A stretch of 64,000 nt of DNA from Enterovibrio gelatinilyticus (GCF_028683095.1 NZ_JAJUBC010000026.1:1-64000); one strand, 5' to 3'; positions 8,521-19,473 are shown, counted from the stretch's first letter. Made by a program: numbers and translations. The notes: generated by a model from the letters alone, not told the origin.

Positions 8521-10132
8521 AAGCAGTAATATTGAACTTAGATAGTTGGCTGCGGCCTGTATCACTTAGTGATTTTACTTTGTCGCTGAGTGCGAGGGTT
8601 TCTTCACTGGCATCGCGGTTGTTGTGTGAAATGTCGCTAACGTTCACAACGCTACGAGCGACTTCCGAAGATGCACTTGCTTGTTGAGATGTTGATGTCG
8701 CGACGGCCGTGTTTAGCTGCTCCAAATCATTAATCAAGTCTGCCAATGAGGTCAGTTGTGTTTTTGCTTGGCGAGCGTGATCAAGGCTTTGGGCCGTTTT
8801 GTCTGTGCCGCTACTCATGATTTTCGCAGCTATCTGAGCGCGCTCTTGTAGCTTCTCAATGATGGCATTGATTTGAGTGGTGGACTCTTTGGTTGAGTGT
8901 GCGAGCTTTCTGACTTCATCCGCCACTACAGCAAATCCACGACCTGCACTGCCCGCGCGGGCAGCTTCAATGGCGGCATTCAATGCCAGTAAATTGGTTT
9001 GCTCTGAAATGTCATTGATCACAGTAACAACATCACTGATTTGGTCGCTAGATGCAGCAAGTTCGCGAATGTTTCGCTCTGCATCAATCACATCGCGGTT
9101 AACTTCTTCAAACTTGTTAAGAGAGACAGACAGTGCATTCTCGGCTTCGCCTACCAGAACGCGTGAGTGACGCGTGCTATTTTGCGCCGTCAGCGTGCTG
9201 GCCTCGACTTCTTTGATAGCCGATGACATCTCTTCCATCGCACTTGCTACCAAGTCTAATTCTTGGCTTTGAGTACGAATGCCGTCCGTTGAACGGTTAG
9301 CCAAATTTGCCATGGTATTGCTGTCGCTATCGAGCTGGTGGAGTGTGGTGTCCACGTTAGCCAATAAGGTCTGCAGTTGCTGGCAAGCATCGTTGAGGTT
9401 ACGTGCCATTTCGCCGAGTTCGTCTTCGCTGTTGACGTCGGCTCTCGCGGTGAGATCACCTTCCGCTACGGCGCTTAAGGCTCGCTGGATTTCACGAATG
9501 GATGTCACCAGCATGCGTGATAGCGCAGTCGCCAATATGATGAGTATCAAAGTGAACGAAGCCGCCACCAGTGCCGATTTTCCTGCTTCTTGCCAAACCA
9601 AAGCTTCAAGATCGTCGATATAAATGCCAGTACCGATCAGAAGCCCCCAAGGTGCGTGGCGTTTTATGGCACTGACTTTTTCAATCGCTGTATTGCCGCC
9701 TGGTTTTGCAAACCAGTAACTACTAAATCCGCCATCTGACGGCTGTGCAGCCTGTCGCATGTTACGAAGTACTGCGCTGCCGTTACTGTCGCGGAATGTG
9801 TTGAAATCGCGCCCAATCCAGCTTTTTGAACCAGCAAGCATTGAGCCTTTTTCGTCGACGACAAAGTAGTAGCCATCGGATCCAAAACGTAAGGGCTGCA
9901 ATGCTGCCATCGCACTTTTTAGCCCTTCTTTCGACGCATCTTCTTGATAGTGCTTGTCGACGATTTGCCAAGCAATATCAATGGTCTGCATCAAGTTTCC
10001 TTTTCTCTCTTGGAGAAGGTCATGGTGCAAATTTCGCACTTGAAAAGCGGTAAGTAGAATAATGCTAATCACTGAAATTCCGACAATAAGCAGCAACTTA
10101 TTTCTAAATGTAAGGTTTGTAACAAACTTCAT
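8519..10132 (-). CDS. Methyl-accepting chemotaxis protein with periplasmic Cache domain
   Basis: 537-aa chemoreceptor. It has transmembrane helix 1 at about 10-30 and a periplasmic sCache_2-type ligand domain at about 35-180 ([13 protein letters not shown], then [15 protein letters not shown]). Transmembrane helix 2 is at about 188-208, followed by HAMP and the long signalling coiled coil. The hairpin tip has the highly conserved [21 protein letters not shown] motif that contacts CheA/CheW. No C-terminal CheR/CheB-binding pentapeptide is seen (it ends S-K-F-N-I-T-A). sCache_2 receptors often sense small organic acids, but the ligand is unknown here. It lies between recC and recB on the opposite strand, where enterics have ptrA. 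Confidence 0.93.
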   Translation of the reverse strand: MKFVTNLTFRNKLLLIVGISVISIILLTAFQVRNLHHDLLQERKGNLMQTIDIAWQIVDKHYQEDASKEGLKSAMAALQPLRFGSDGYYFVVDEKGSMLAGSKSWIGRDFNTFRDSNGSAVLRNMRQAAQPSDGGFSSYWFAKPGGNTAIEKVSAIKRHAPWGLLIGTGIYIDDLEALVWQEAGKSALVAASFTLILIILATALSRMLVTSIREIQRALSAVAEGDLTARADVNSEDELGEMARNLNDACQQLQTLLANVDTTLHQLDSDSNTMANLANRSTDGIRTQSQELDLVASAMEEMSSAIKEVEASTLTAQNSTRHSRVLVGEAENALSVSLNKFEEVNRDVIDAERNIRELAASSDQISDVVTVINDISEQTNLLALNAAIEAARAGSAGRGFAVVADEVRKLAHSTKESTTQINAIIEKLQERAQIAAKIMSSGTDKTAQSLDHARQAKTQLTSLADLINDLEQLNTAVATSTSQQASASSEVARSVVNVSDISHNNRDASEETLALSDKVKSLSDTGRSQLSKFNITA

Positions 10133-10391
10133 ACTAAAAAAGGCTCAATTTATGTGTGTGATATAACAAATATGAAACATTAAGGGTGGCCTAATTTGAG
10201 TGGTGTATCAATAGATGCGCTTGGGATGAGAGTGGTTATATTGTGAGTTGTATCGCATACATTTTTTTCTGCGCGTAGTATGCCTAAATTTTAAAACCTT
10301 GATGTCAGTAAAGTCTGCATTGTCATTTCACTTACAATCACGCTCATACTTGATAAAATCTGATTATTCCTCTCACTTGAGTCGACATTTC

Positions 10392-13300
10392 ATGCCAACC
10401 CAACCTCTTCATCCCATGTCATTTCCGCTTTTTGGTCATCGATTAATCGAAGCCTCTGCGGGTACAGGGAAAACGTTCACCATTGCTGGCTTATACCTTC
10501 GTTTGTTGCTAGGGCATGGCACGGATACGTCGGCACATGAAACCCCCTTAACTGTTGATAAAATTCTGGTGGTTACCTTTACGGAAGCGGCTACGCAAGA
10601 GTTGCGCGACCGTATCCGAGCACGTATCCATGATGCACGCCTTGCATTTAGCCGTGGTGAGAGTCATGACCCAGTGATAGCGCCATTACTTGAAGAGGTT
10701 CCGGATCATAAACATGCTGAGCAATTACTGTTGCAGGCAGAGCGTCAAATGGATGAAGCCGCGATATATACCATTCATGGTTTTTGTCAGCGTATGTTGA
10801 CGCAGAATGCGTTTGAGTCCGGCAGTTTGTTTAGCAATGAATTTATTACCGATGAATCAACGCTGCGAGAGCGCGCTGTTTCAGATTTCTGGCGACGTCA
10901 GTTCTATCCGTTACCTAAGTCATTAGCAGGTGTTGTGCGCAGTTATTGGGGAGCACCGCTCGCGTTGTTACACGATATTAGCGTGTACTTGTCTGGGCCT
11001 CTGGTCAGTATTCAAGCCCCAGATATGCCTGACGATCTCGCTGAATTGCACAAAGACAATCTTGCCCGTATCGAGAACGTTAAAGCGCAATGGCGAGAAG
11101 CCAGCGCAGATCTGGAAGCGCTAATTTCAGGCTCAGGCGTGGACAAACGCAGCTATAGCAAGCGCTCCTTACCGAATTGGCTCGGTGAAGTTGGCGCATG
11201 GGCTCAGGTGAAAACGCAGGACTATGATCTTCCGGACAATTTGTCTCGCTTCTCTGCATCCATGCTGAGTGAAAAAACCAAAAAAGGGACAGTACCGACC
11301 CACACGGTGTTTGAGGCGATTGATGTATTGCTTGCGTCTCCTCCAACACTGAAAGATGCCTTAACGGCGCATGCGATTCGTGAAGTGCGTTTATTGCTGG
11401 CGAAAGAGAAAAGACGTTTTGGTTGGCTATCGTTTGACGACTTGTTATCACAATTGTCAGAGGCGTTAGTTCAAGACAGCGAAGGGGTCTTGGCGGAACG
11501 GATTCGTACTTTGTTTCCTGTTGCTATGATTGATGAATTTCAAGATACCGACCCTCAGCAATATCAAATTTTCAGTGATATTTATGCTGATGCGCCTCAA
11601 TGTGGCCTGTTTATGATCGGCGACCCAAAGCAGGCAATTTACGCGTTTCGCGGTGCAGATATATTTACCTACATTCATGCGCGTCGACAAATCGCTGATC
11701 ACTACAATCTGGGCACTAACTGGCGTTCAACTGCCAACATGGTCGCAGCTGTGAATCGTGTTTTTGCTCATGCGAATGCCCCATTCATTTATGACAATGA
11801 CATTCCGTTTATCGCGGTTGACCATGCTCCGGGTGCGGACCAGAAACATTGGCACTTGGATGATTCGCCACAAGCAGCGCTGACGTTTTGGTTACCAGAA
11901 GCGCGTGACTTAGTGAGTAAGAATGATTACGAAGCCACGATGGCTTTGGCCACGGCAACCAGCATTCGCGAAATTCTGAGTGCGGGTGATGAAGATCGTG
12001 CGCATTTTTGCAAAGGTGAAAACAGAAAAGCGGTTCAGGCCAGTGACATCGCCGTGTTGGTGAGAACGGGTAGTGAAGCGGCGAAAGTCAAACAAGCCTT
12101 GGCAAGACAAGGTATTGCGTCGGTCTATTTGTCCAATCGCAGTAGCGTGTTTTCAAGCGCCCTAGCTGCCGATTTACAACGGCTATTGGCGGCGGTGCTG
12201 TCGCCTGATAATGAACGAGCACTTCGAGCAGCGCTGGCGAGTGGATTGTTTGCGCTGACAGCGACAGAACTTGATTCACTTAACCATGATGAAAAAGCAT
12301 GGGAGAGAGCGGTGATTGAGTTTTCTACCTATCAGTCAGTGTGGTTTTCTCGTGGCATATTGCCCATGTTACGTCAGATGATGCAGCGACGCGGCATTGC
12401 AGAGCGATTGTTACTGGAAGAAGAGGGTGAGCGCTCACTGACTGATTTGCTTCACCTTGGTGAATTGTTACAACAGGCCAGTCAAACCCTTGATAGTCAT
12501 CACGCAGTGATCCGCTGGCTTGCTGATCACATCGACACGCCAAACGGCAACAGTGAAGAGCAGCAAGTGCGCTTGGAATCTGAACGTGACTTGGTGCAGA
12601 TAGTCACCATTCACAAATCAAAAGGTTTGGAATACGATTTGGTGTATCTGCCTTTTGCGTGCAACTTTAGACCGTCAGATCGACCATTCTTCCACGATGA
12701 TGAGAATACGCCCACTTTGGCGCTGTCGAATCCTGAACCTGCCATTGAGTTGGCCGACAAAGAGCGTCTAGCTGAAGATCTGCGTTTAATTTACGTGGCA
12801 TTGACTCGAGCCGTTTACTGTTGCTTCATTGGATTAGCGCCGCTAAAAGATGGCCGTAAATCCACGGGTGATACAGGGCTGCATAAGTCGGCATTGGGTT
12901 ACTTGATTCAACAAGGCGAAGCGGGAGATGCAGATACGCTGCATTCCTCTGTGGCGGCGCTGGTTGAAGAACTGCCACAGTTTTCGGTGGTAGAACCGCC
13001 TGCGGACACAGGCAAGCTTGCCGTGCTCGAGCACAAAGATGACATCATTGCAGCCAAGCATTTCAAAGGTACCATTCGAAGAGATTGGCGTTTGACCAGT
13101 TACTCAGGGCTGGTGAAACAGGGCCACAGTTCGGCATTGCCTGACTTGCCCGCTTTTGACATTGATGCCGCAGATGAGCGTCATGAAGATGAAGAGCCGA
13201 TCGACCAATATGGTTCTATTTTCCAATTTCCCCGGGGTGCGCGTCCCGGTACGTTTTTGCACACATTGTTTGAAAATGTCGATTTTGGCGAGGACATGTA

Positions 13301-13949
13301 CAGCGACGAGGTAGCAGACATGATCCGCCATGCGCTAGCACTCGAAAACTATGACGAGGCATGGGTTCCCGTATTGCAGCGTCTACTCACAGACGTGGTG
13401 GCACAGTCGCTAGGAGAACAAGAGTTAACCCTGTCTCTGATTGATGCGCCAGCTCGCTTAACCGAGATGGAGTTCGTCATGCCCGTTGAGCGATTGCAGT
13501 GTGGTCGAGTCAATCGTTTGATACAAACTCATGATCCTTTATCGGCTCAAGCCTCTGACTTAGGGTTTGATACCGCAAGCGGCATGCTTAAAGGCTTTAT
13601 TGACCTCGTGTTTTGTTGGCAAGGGCGATACTACGTGCTCGATTGGAAATCCAATTACTTGGGGGATTCGCCAGCGGATTACACCGAAGCAGCGTTGAAT
13701 CAAGCCATGATCGATCATCGATACGATTTTCAGTACCAGATATATTCGCTGGCTCTGCATCGATTTCTTCGTCAACGGATTGCTAATTACGATTTTGAAC
13801 GCCACTTTGGCGGTGTGTACTACTTGTTTGTGCGAGGTATTGAAGCCGATACGCGCCATGGCATTTTCTTTACCAAACCTTCTTACTCACTGATCGACGG
13901 GTTAGATGTGCTGTTTACCAACGGAGATAGCTCAAATGGCGATGAGTGA
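10392..13949 (+). CDS. recB: Exodeoxyribonuclease V subunit beta (RecB)
   Basis: RecB is the 3'-5' helicase and the nuclease of RecBCD. It has 1185 aa from the ATG at 10392 (E. coli 1180). The reading frame is open further upstream, but that part looks non-coding, and this start places the Walker A motif A-S-A-G-T-G-K-T at residues 21-28 as in E. coli. Helicase motif II (D-E-F-Q-D-T-D) is near 380, D-P-K-Q-A-I-Y-A-F-R-G follows, and motif VI (Y-V-A-L-T-R-A) is near 800. The C-terminal nuclease has L-D-W-K-S-N near 1084, equivalent to the catalytic Asp/Lys of E. coli RecB. The last bases overlap the start of recD, so the two are translationally coupled. Confidence 0.96.
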   Translation: MPTQPLHPMSFPLFGHRLIEASAGTGKTFTIAGLYLRLLLGHGTDTSAHETPLTVDKILVVTFTEAATQELRDRIRARIHDARLAFSRGESHDPVIAPLLEEVPDHKHAEQLLLQAERQMDEAAIYTIHGFCQRMLTQNAFESGSLFSNEFITDESTLRERAVSDFWRRQFYPLPKSLAGVVRSYWGAPLALLHDISVYLSGPLVSIQAPDMPDDLAELHKDNLARIENVKAQWREASADLEALISGSGVDKRSYSKRSLPNWLGEVGAWAQVKTQDYDLPDNLSRFSASMLSEKTKKGTVPTHTVFEAIDVLLASPPTLKDALTAHAIREVRLLLAKEKRRFGWLSFDDLLSQLSEALVQDSEGVLAERIRTLFPVAMIDEFQDTDPQQYQIFSDIYADAPQCGLFMIGDPKQAIYAFRGADIFTYIHARRQIADHYNLGTNWRSTANMVAAVNRVFAHANAPFIYDNDIPFIAVDHAPGADQKHWHLDDSPQAALTFWLPEARDLVSKNDYEATMALATATSIREILSAGDEDRAHFCKGENRKAVQASDIAVLVRTGSEAAKVKQALARQGIASVYLSNRSSVFSSALAADLQRLLAAVLSPDNERALRAALASGLFALTATELDSLNHDEKAWERAVIEFSTYQSVWFSRGILPMLRQMMQRRGIAERLLLEEEGERSLTDLLHLGELLQQASQTLDSHHAVIRWLADHIDTPNGNSEEQQVRLESERDLVQIVTIHKSKGLEYDLVYLPFACNFRPSDRPFFHDDENTPTLALSNPEPAIELADKERLAEDLRLIYVALTRAVYCCFIGLAPLKDGRKSTGDTGLHKSALGYLIQQGEAGDADTLHSSVAALVEELPQFSVVEPPADTGKLAVLEHKDDIIAAKHFKGTIRRDWRLTSYSGLVKQGHSSALPDLPAFDIDAADERHEDEEPIDQYGSIFQFPRGARPGTFLHTLFENVDFGEDMYSDEVADMIRHALALENYDEAWVPVLQRLLTDVVAQSLGEQELTLSLIDAPARLTEMEFVMPVERLQCGRVNRLIQTHDPLSAQASDLGFDTASGMLKGFIDLVFCWQGRYYVLDWKSNYLGDSPADYTEAALNQAMIDHRYDFQYQIYSLALHRFLRQRIANYDFERHFGGVYYLFVRGIEADTRHGIFFTKPSYSLIDGLDVLFTNGDSSNGDE

Positions 13950-15933
13950 AATGCTACAAGCCTTGTATAAGCGAGGCATTATTCGAGCGATAGATCGCCA
14001 GTTCGCGTGCTTTATTGCAGATCAGCTAGCAGATCACGATGCCTCGATTTCAGGCTGGGCGGCATTGGTGAGCTTTGAATTAGGCAAAGGCAATGTGTGT
14101 GTGGATCTCGCGACCATAGACCCTACAAGATTGTTCGATTTGCCTGCGGCAGAATCTGCGCGAGTCGCAGCCTTGCTTCAACCTGAACAAGCACTATCCG
14201 CAATGACGCAGAGCCCTGTCGTGGGAACTGGGGCGAAAGCGACACCACTGGTTCTGAATGGCTCTAGGCTTTATTTGCATCGCTATTGGGCTGCTGAACA
14301 ACGCGTTGTTGCTGAAATTAGCAAGCGCGTTGATGCGCTTGTGCTCCCTGATCAAACTCGCCAATTGTTGGACACGTTATTTACCCCTGACATTAGCTTC
14401 TTGAAAGCTCAGTTTCCATTATGGCCTCAGGAAGAACGTGCGCAAAAGTTGGTGGATTTCTTCGATATTATAGATGCTAATCTCGTTGATATTGATGCCA
14501 TTAGCGCCTTGGTTGCATCGGGCGCAAACCACAATGCCATTTTGTCTCTTGTTCCTGATCATGCTCGTTTGAATTGGCAGAAAGTCGCGGCAGCCGTTGC
14601 TTTGAGCTACGGATTTACCGTGATATCAGGTGGCCCAGGTACAGGGAAAACCACCACGGTAGCCAAATTGCTGGCGGCACTGGTCAGCAGTAGTGATAAA
14701 GCGACGGGGTTGGACATTAAGCTGGTGGCACCCACCGGAAAAGCGGCAAACCGTCTCACTGAGTCCATTGGTCAGGCTGTGGCGGCTCTGCCTGTCGAGG
14801 CGAGTATTCGCGAGAAAATTCCAGCACAAGCCTCAACGATTCACCGTTTGCTTGGTGCCATTCCTCATCGCGTCGAATTTCGACATCATGAAGGAAATCG
14901 CCTTCACCTTGATGTGCTGGTGGTCGATGAAGCGTCGATGGTCGATTTGCCTTTAATGGCGCGATTGTTGTCAGCGTTACCCAATCATGCTCGGGTTATT
15001 TTGCTGGGCGATCGCGATCAGTTGGCCTCTGTTGAGGCAGGTGCCGTATTGGGTGATATTTGTGATGGCGCAGAGATTGGGTATAGCCCTGAGCGTGCGG
15101 CACAGTTGTCTTCACTCACCGGATTTGCATTGCAGGGGCACGAGAACGTACCGGCGGTATCTGACGGTGTGTGTTTGCTGAAAAAGAGCTATCGATTCCA
15201 CGCGCGATCCGGTGTTGGTCAGTTGGCTTACGCCATTAATGCGGGTAACCCTCATCAAGTGGAAAACGTACTGAAACAAGGTTTTTCAGATATTGCGTTG
15301 CACGACTTAGATGGCGACGTTTATGGTCATGCTATCGCGCAGGCTGTCGAAGGTTACAGTGATTATCTCAATGCGTTACTAGCCGGAGAAGAACACAGAC
15401 AGATACTGCGCCACTTCTCTAATGTGAGGTTGCTGTGCGCGCTGTCAGATGGGCCGTTTGGCGTAAAAGGGCTGAATACTGCCATTGAAAAGGCACTGTC
15501 AGCCAAGCGCTTAATTTCGCCGGGTGAGGAAGCGTTCTATTCCGGAAGGCCTGTTATGGTGACGCAAAACGATCACGGACTTGGGCTATACAATGGTGAT
15601 ATCGGCATTGTGGTGAAACACGAAGATGGATTGCGTGTGGTATTTGAAATGTCCGACGGGACGGTGAAGGCGTTCTTGCCCAGCCGCTTGCCTGAGCATC
15701 AAACCGCTTACGCGATGACGATTCACAAATCACAGGGGTCTGAATTCAATCACACGCTTTTGGTTTTGCCGCCGACACCGACGCCAGTGATGACGAGAGA
15801 GTTAGTGTATACCGGTGTTACGCGCGCTAAATCTCGGTTAGACGTTTATACCACCCGCGCCAGTTTGACGCGGGCAATACGACGTAAAACGCAGAGGTTT
15901 AGTGGGCTGGCAGACGCATTACGTGATCGTTAA
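13936..15933 (+). CDS. recD: Exodeoxyribonuclease V subunit alpha (RecD)
   Basis: RecD is the 5'-3' SF1B helicase motor of RecBCD. Starting at the ATG at 13936 (GGAG at 13921-13924, overlap of 14 bp with recB) it has 665 aa, longer than the 608 of E. coli. Walker [10 protein letters not shown] is near 232-240, motif [10 protein letters not shown] near 330, and motifs T-I-H-K-S-Q-G and Y-T-G-V-T-R-A-K near the C-terminus. The ATG at 13942 is an alternative start but is further from the ribosome-binding site. The 3' end runs 35 bp into the convergent argA gene. Confidence 0.95.
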   Translation: MAMSEMLQALYKRGIIRAIDRQFACFIADQLADHDASISGWAALVSFELGKGNVCVDLATIDPTRLFDLPAAESARVAALLQPEQALSAMTQSPVVGTGAKATPLVLNGSRLYLHRYWAAEQRVVAEISKRVDALVLPDQTRQLLDTLFTPDISFLKAQFPLWPQEERAQKLVDFFDIIDANLVDIDAISALVASGANHNAILSLVPDHARLNWQKVAAAVALSYGFTVISGGPGTGKTTTVAKLLAALVSSSDKATGLDIKLVAPTGKAANRLTESIGQAVAALPVEASIREKIPAQASTIHRLLGAIPHRVEFRHHEGNRLHLDVLVVDEASMVDLPLMARLLSALPNHARVILLGDRDQLASVEAGAVLGDICDGAEIGYSPERAAQLSSLTGFALQGHENVPAVSDGVCLLKKSYRFHARSGVGQLAYAINAGNPHQVENVLKQGFSDIALHDLDGDVYGHAIAQAVEGYSDYLNALLAGEEHRQILRHFSNVRLLCALSDGPFGVKGLNTAIEKALSAKRLISPGEEAFYSGRPVMVTQNDHGLGLYNGDIGIVVKHEDGLRVVFEMSDGTVKAFLPSRLPEHQTAYAMTIHKSQGSEFNHTLLVLPPTPTPVMTRELVYTGVTRAKSRLDVYTTRASLTRAIRRKTQRFSGLADALRDR

Positions 15934-17257
15934 GGTCAAGCGTGAGCACCTTTGAGCGGCGTTGCAGGTTATAGAGTTGCTGCTTCGCATCAGGTAACGC
16001 GCTAACGTCGGCTTCCTCAAAACCGTGCTCACGGAACCAGTGGATACTGCGTGTCGTGAGCACAAAAATGGTTTCTAATCCGTCCTGCAATGCTTGGTGT
16101 TTTATGTATTGCAGCAAACGCGTTCCTCGCTCGCTATCGCGATATTCGGGATGAACAGCCACACAGGCCATTTCCGCACTCTGGGACTCTGGGTAGGCGT
16201 AAATGGCTGCGCAACCTATGATTCGGTCATCTCGCTCAATGACAGTAAAGCGGGGAATTTCTTGTTCAAGCTGTTCACGAGAACGGCGCACCAATATACC
16301 TTGTTCTTCCAGCGGGCGGATGAGATCTAATATCCCTCCAATGTCATCGATGGTGGCTTGGCGAATGCGCTCTGCGCTTTCAGTAACAATTTGGGTCCCT
16401 ATCCCTTCAATCGAGAACAGTTCTTGGATCAACGAACCGTCCACTTTGTAACTCAGTAAGTGACTTCTTGGCACGCCTGAACGGCATGCAGCTGTCGCGC
16501 CGCGTAAGAATCGAACCGTGCCTGATTGTGTATCTCCTGCTAATTCACGTTGTTGCAGTATTTCTTCCACTTGATGGGGAAATAGCTCAGACAAGACATT
16601 GCCATTAGGACCTATCACACCTTGCAACGAACAGAAACCAATCAGTTTGTCCGCATTGAGCCGAATGGCGAGTTGAGTGGCAATTTCTTCAGAGGTGAGG
16701 TTAAAGCATTCGCCAGTGACAGAGCTGGCAACGGGCCCTAATAATACGATGGCACGTTGATCGAGTTGGCGATGGATCCCTTCGATGTCGATCCTGCGGA
16801 TCCGACCGCTGTGGCAAAAATCGATACCGTCATCAATCCCCAGGGGCTGAGCGATGACAAAGTTTCCACTCACGACGTTGATTTGTGCTCCTGCCATGGG
16901 CGTGTTGTTTAAGCTCATGGAAAGGCGGGCAGTGATATCGAGTTGTAATTGTCCTGCCGCCTGTTTTACGACCTCAAGCGATGCAGAATCTGTGACTCGT
17001 ACACTATTATGATACGGCGTTTCTAGCCCTTGTTTTTCTAATTGTTGGCTAATTTGAGGGCGCGCACCATATACCAAAACAAGGCGGAGACCAAGGCTGT
17101 TGAGAAGTGCAATATCATTGACGATGTTGCCAAAGTTGCTGTCCGCGATCGCTTCACCACCCAACATGATGACAATGGTTTTATTTTGGTGTGCGTTCAC
17201 ATAAGGCGCTGACTGCCTAAATCCATTTACAAGTGCTGTACTACGAAGTTTCAACAC
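15899..17257 (-). CDS. argA: Amino-acid N-acetyltransferase (N-acetylglutamate synthase)
   Basis: ArgA makes N-acetylglutamate from glutamate and acetyl-CoA, the first step of arginine synthesis. 452 aa from a GTG start (a TTG follows at once; GGAG is 4-7 nt upstream), against 443 in E. coli. The N-terminal amino-acid-kinase-like domain at about 25-270 has V-I-M-L-G-G-E-A-I and [10 protein letters not shown], where arginine feedback acts in the family. The C-terminal GNAT domain at about 296-440 has [17 protein letters not shown]. It is convergent with recD and the coding 3' ends overlap by 35 bp. I found no convincing ArgR box upstream. Confidence 0.96.
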   Translation of the reverse strand: MLKLRSTALVNGFRQSAPYVNAHQNKTIVIMLGGEAIADSNFGNIVNDIALLNSLGLRLVLVYGARPQISQQLEKQGLETPYHNSVRVTDSASLEVVKQAAGQLQLDITARLSMSLNNTPMAGAQINVVSGNFVIAQPLGIDDGIDFCHSGRIRRIDIEGIHRQLDQRAIVLLGPVASSVTGECFNLTSEEIATQLAIRLNADKLIGFCSLQGVIGPNGNVLSELFPHQVEEILQQRELAGDTQSGTVRFLRGATAACRSGVPRSHLLSYKVDGSLIQELFSIEGIGTQIVTESAERIRQATIDDIGGILDLIRPLEEQGILVRRSREQLEQEIPRFTVIERDDRIIGCAAIYAYPESQSAEMACVAVHPEYRDSERGTRLLQYIKHQALQDGLETIFVLTTRSIHWFREHGFEEADVSALPDAKQQLYNLQRRSKVLTLDLNDHVMRLPAH

Positions 17258-17354
17258 CTTACTCCATTATTATGATTTTATATGCTTCAATTGTGACTAA
17301 CTATTCTTGTCTTGGCAAGTGGAGTGATACGCCTTCAAACTATTGATGTCTACC

Positions 17355-17383
17355 TTTATCAGCAGTTACAGAGTTTTTATAAT
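17355..17383 (+). promoter_or_regulatory. Sigma-70-like promoter for the DUF2850-like gene
   Basis: A perfect -10 hexamer TATAAT at 17378-17383 lies 17 bp after a weaker -35 (TTTATC, 17355-17360). The expected transcript start near 17390 gives a very short leader before the GTG at 17402. Confidence 0.55.
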
Positions 17384-17401
17384 ATGATAGTTAATAATTA
17401 G

Positions 17402-17779
17402 GTGTTTTTTCTCATTGGTGAGATGGTATTTGTGGGCATTGTTGGACAGGCTGTCGCGCTCTTTGTTTTGTTGATCGCCGGAACCTTAGGTTTTTTGGTC
17501 GCTAATGATATTCCCATTTTTGAGGATGCAGATCCCACTGTCATTTACGGTGAATGGATAGAGCAGGGCGTTGCGCCGTATGCCGCCGATCGTTTTGAGG
17601 TGCGTCGAGACGGTATTTATATCAAAGGGGCACGCACGACAAGCCATTATGAATTTACAGGCAAAAAGTTAATTTATACCGTTGGCAATAACACTTACCT
17701 CTATGTTGTTGAAGACGCAGAGACCATTCAACGGGAGAAGCCTTATCACTACAGTACGCCTTTTACCAAGGTGCGTTAA
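17402..17779 (+). CDS. DUF2850-like membrane-anchored protein
   Basis: 125-aa protein with one N-terminal transmembrane segment (about 9-33) and a small extracytoplasmic domain (Y-G-E-W-I-E-Q-G-V-A-P-Y-A-A-D-R-F-E-V). The pattern resembles DUF2850, a family seen mostly in Vibrionaceae, with no known function. The start is uncertain: GTG at 17402 has no good ribosome-binding site, and the ATG at 17423 is an alternative that keeps the membrane segment. The promoter immediately upstream argues the gene is expressed on its own. It is divergent from argA and convergent with the small gene at 17835-18056. Confidence 0.7.
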   Translation: MFFLIGEMVFVGIVGQAVALFVLLIAGTLGFLVANDIPIFEDADPTVIYGEWIEQGVAPYAADRFEVRRDGIYIKGARTTSHYEFTGKKLIYTVGNNTYLYVVEDAETIQREKPYHYSTPFTKVR

Positions 17780-17834
17780 CTTTTATGAGTTAAGCTCGGT
17801 TGAAGCATTCGTTTCAACGCATTAACGCCAGAAC

Positions 17835-18056
17835 TTAGAAATTGCTTGGGAGTACGCGGAGTAACTCTGTCACTGACGACTGCCCCAATGCCACTTGTCG
17901 AATACGATCCGCAACATCATCATTTCCCCCAAGGCAACGACGAATACTGGTATTGATCATTTCAGTACTGCTTCCATCACTGGCAAGCGTTCGAATCCAC
18001 TGATACTCAATCGAATCTATATCTAATAGTGTTTTGCGACCAATCTTTAGTTCCAC
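17835..18056 (-). CDS. Small conserved-looking protein of unknown function
   Basis: 73-aa protein I do not recognise. Support for coding: a strong Shine-Dalgarno (AAGGAG) six bases before a GTG start, and a balanced globular composition (M-E-L-K-I-G-R-K-T-L-L-D-I-D, then R-R-C-L-G-G-N-D-D-V-A-D-R-I-R). No signal peptide or membrane segment is seen. It stands alone on the minus strand between the DUF2850-like gene and mltA. Confidence 0.6.
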   Translation of the reverse strand: MELKIGRKTLLDIDSIEYQWIRTLASDGSSTEMINTSIRRCLGGNDDVADRIRQVALGQSSVTELLRVLPSNF

Positions 18057-18283
18057 TTCGAACTCCTTTTTGAAATGAATGTTTAGTTTTTAAGACACTT
18101 TCATTACGAATGATTAGAACCAATTTTGATGACATTAATGTGACAGAATGTTTCAAAGTGAATGGCGTTCGAGCTCGATCGCATTCTGAGCGCGACCAAA
18201 AGTAAGGGTTTACTGGGTTTTATTTGCAGAATATACCGGCTTCTGTCACCCTCTTTTTATTGTTTTATCTATCAGGATTAACC

Positions 18284-19375
18284 GTGAATCGCGCACTTTG
18301 TGTTGTTGGCATTTCTATACTTTTGGCGGCATGTGCTCGCCCTACCGATCGTGGGCAGCAGTATGTTGATGGACGTTTTAACGATGTACTCAATCCGACT
18401 GAGTTGGTCACATCAGACAAGTCAAAAGATTACACCTTGTTTCCTGCTCAATTAGAAAAAGTAGAAACCTTGTCTCCATCTTTATCGACTCCGAATCAGC
18501 CGTTATATGACAGCGTGAAGGCATGGCTGAAAGAAAGTGGCGAGCCAACGGCATTGACCGACTATGGTATTCGCTTGGAGCAAATGGGAGGGGGCGATGG
18601 TTTTGGTAATGTGCTGTTTACCGGGTATTTCTCCCCTGTGATAGAGATGCGCCATGAACCTGATGCTGTTTTTAAGTATCCGGTTTATGCCATGCCGGTG
18701 TGTGGTGACCGCTGCCCAACACGCGAGGAAGTCTATAATGGAGCGCTTGAAGGGCTTGGGCTTGAGTTAGGCTATAGCGCGTCACTTATCGATAATTTTA
18801 TTATGGAAGTTCAAGGCAGTGGTTTTATCCACTTTGGTGATGACGACCAGCTTGAGTATTTTGCCTACGGTGGGAAAAATGGTCACCCGTACGTGAGTAT
18901 CGGTAAAGTGCTGATTGAACGAGATCAAGTCCCTAGAGAAAAGATGTCGTTGAAAGCAATCAAAGATTGGGTTGCGGCTCAGCAAGACGAAGCGACAGTC
19001 ATTGAACTGCTGAATCAAAATCCATCTTATGTTTTCTTTGCGCCGAAAGCAGCGGCACCTGTCTCAGGAACTGCTGGCATTCCATTGTTGTCGGGCGCAT
19101 CGGTTGCTGCTGATCGTGAGTACCTACCAATGGGTAGTGTGCTTCTCGCTGAAATCCCACAGCTTAATGAGGAAGGCAATTGGAATGGGCAACATGTGCT
19201 CAAACTGTTGATGGCGCTTGATACCGGCGGTGCGGTGAAGAAAAACCACCTTGACCTGTACCACGGTATGGGTGAAGAAGCAGGCATTAAAGCCGGGCAT
19301 CATAAGCATTTTGGGCGAGTTTGGAAGCTCACAAAGCCCGTTGAAGAAGGCGCATCTGATGTGGGTACTAAATAG
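18284..19375 (+). CDS. mltA: Membrane-bound lytic murein transglycosylase A
   Basis: MltA cleaves the glycan strands of peptidoglycan, forming 1,6-anhydromuropeptides, from the periplasmic face of the outer membrane. The GTG at 18284 was chosen: AGGATT is 7-8 bases upstream, and it opens a lipoprotein signal ending L-A-A-C (363 aa; E. coli 365). The MltA barrel domain covers about 60-230. The C-terminal 3D domain has A-L-D-T-G-G-A-V-K, whose Asp is the family's catalytic residue, followed by D-L-Y-x-G-x-G-E-E-A-G. In enterics mltA is next to tcdA; here four genes lie between them. Confidence 0.94.
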   Translation: MNRALCVVGISILLAACARPTDRGQQYVDGRFNDVLNPTELVTSDKSKDYTLFPAQLEKVETLSPSLSTPNQPLYDSVKAWLKESGEPTALTDYGIRLEQMGGGDGFGNVLFTGYFSPVIEMRHEPDAVFKYPVYAMPVCGDRCPTREEVYNGALEGLGLELGYSASLIDNFIMEVQGSGFIHFGDDDQLEYFAYGGKNGHPYVSIGKVLIERDQVPREKMSLKAIKDWVAAQQDEATVIELLNQNPSYVFFAPKAAAPVSGTAGIPLLSGASVAADREYLPMGSVLLAEIPQLNEEGNWNGQHVLKLLMALDTGGAVKKNHLDLYHGMGEEAGIKAGHHKHFGRVWKLTKPVEEGASDVGTK

Positions 19376-19419
19376 CTTTGAAGCCTATTCACATCGGTGA
19401 GTTACTTTTCGACAGACAA

Positions 19420-19450
19420 GAAAAAGGCGGGTTTTTAAACCCGCCTTTTC
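19420..19450. terminator. Bidirectional terminator between mltA and the TAXI gene
   Basis: A long stem (AAAAGGCGGGTTT with AAACCCGCCTTTT, 19422-19449) has A-rich and T-rich flanks on both sides and lies between convergent genes. Confidence 0.9.
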
Positions 19451-19473
19451 GTTTTCAGAGCAATGCTATCAAA

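Noticed and set aside
10248..10391. N-terminal extension of RecB
   Set aside because: The extra 48 residues have no counterpart in RecB proteins; the ATG at 10392 gives the family length.
17258..17400. ArgR operator upstream of argA
   Set aside because: A weak TGAA...ATCA pattern is present but does not match the 18-bp ARG box well enough to report.
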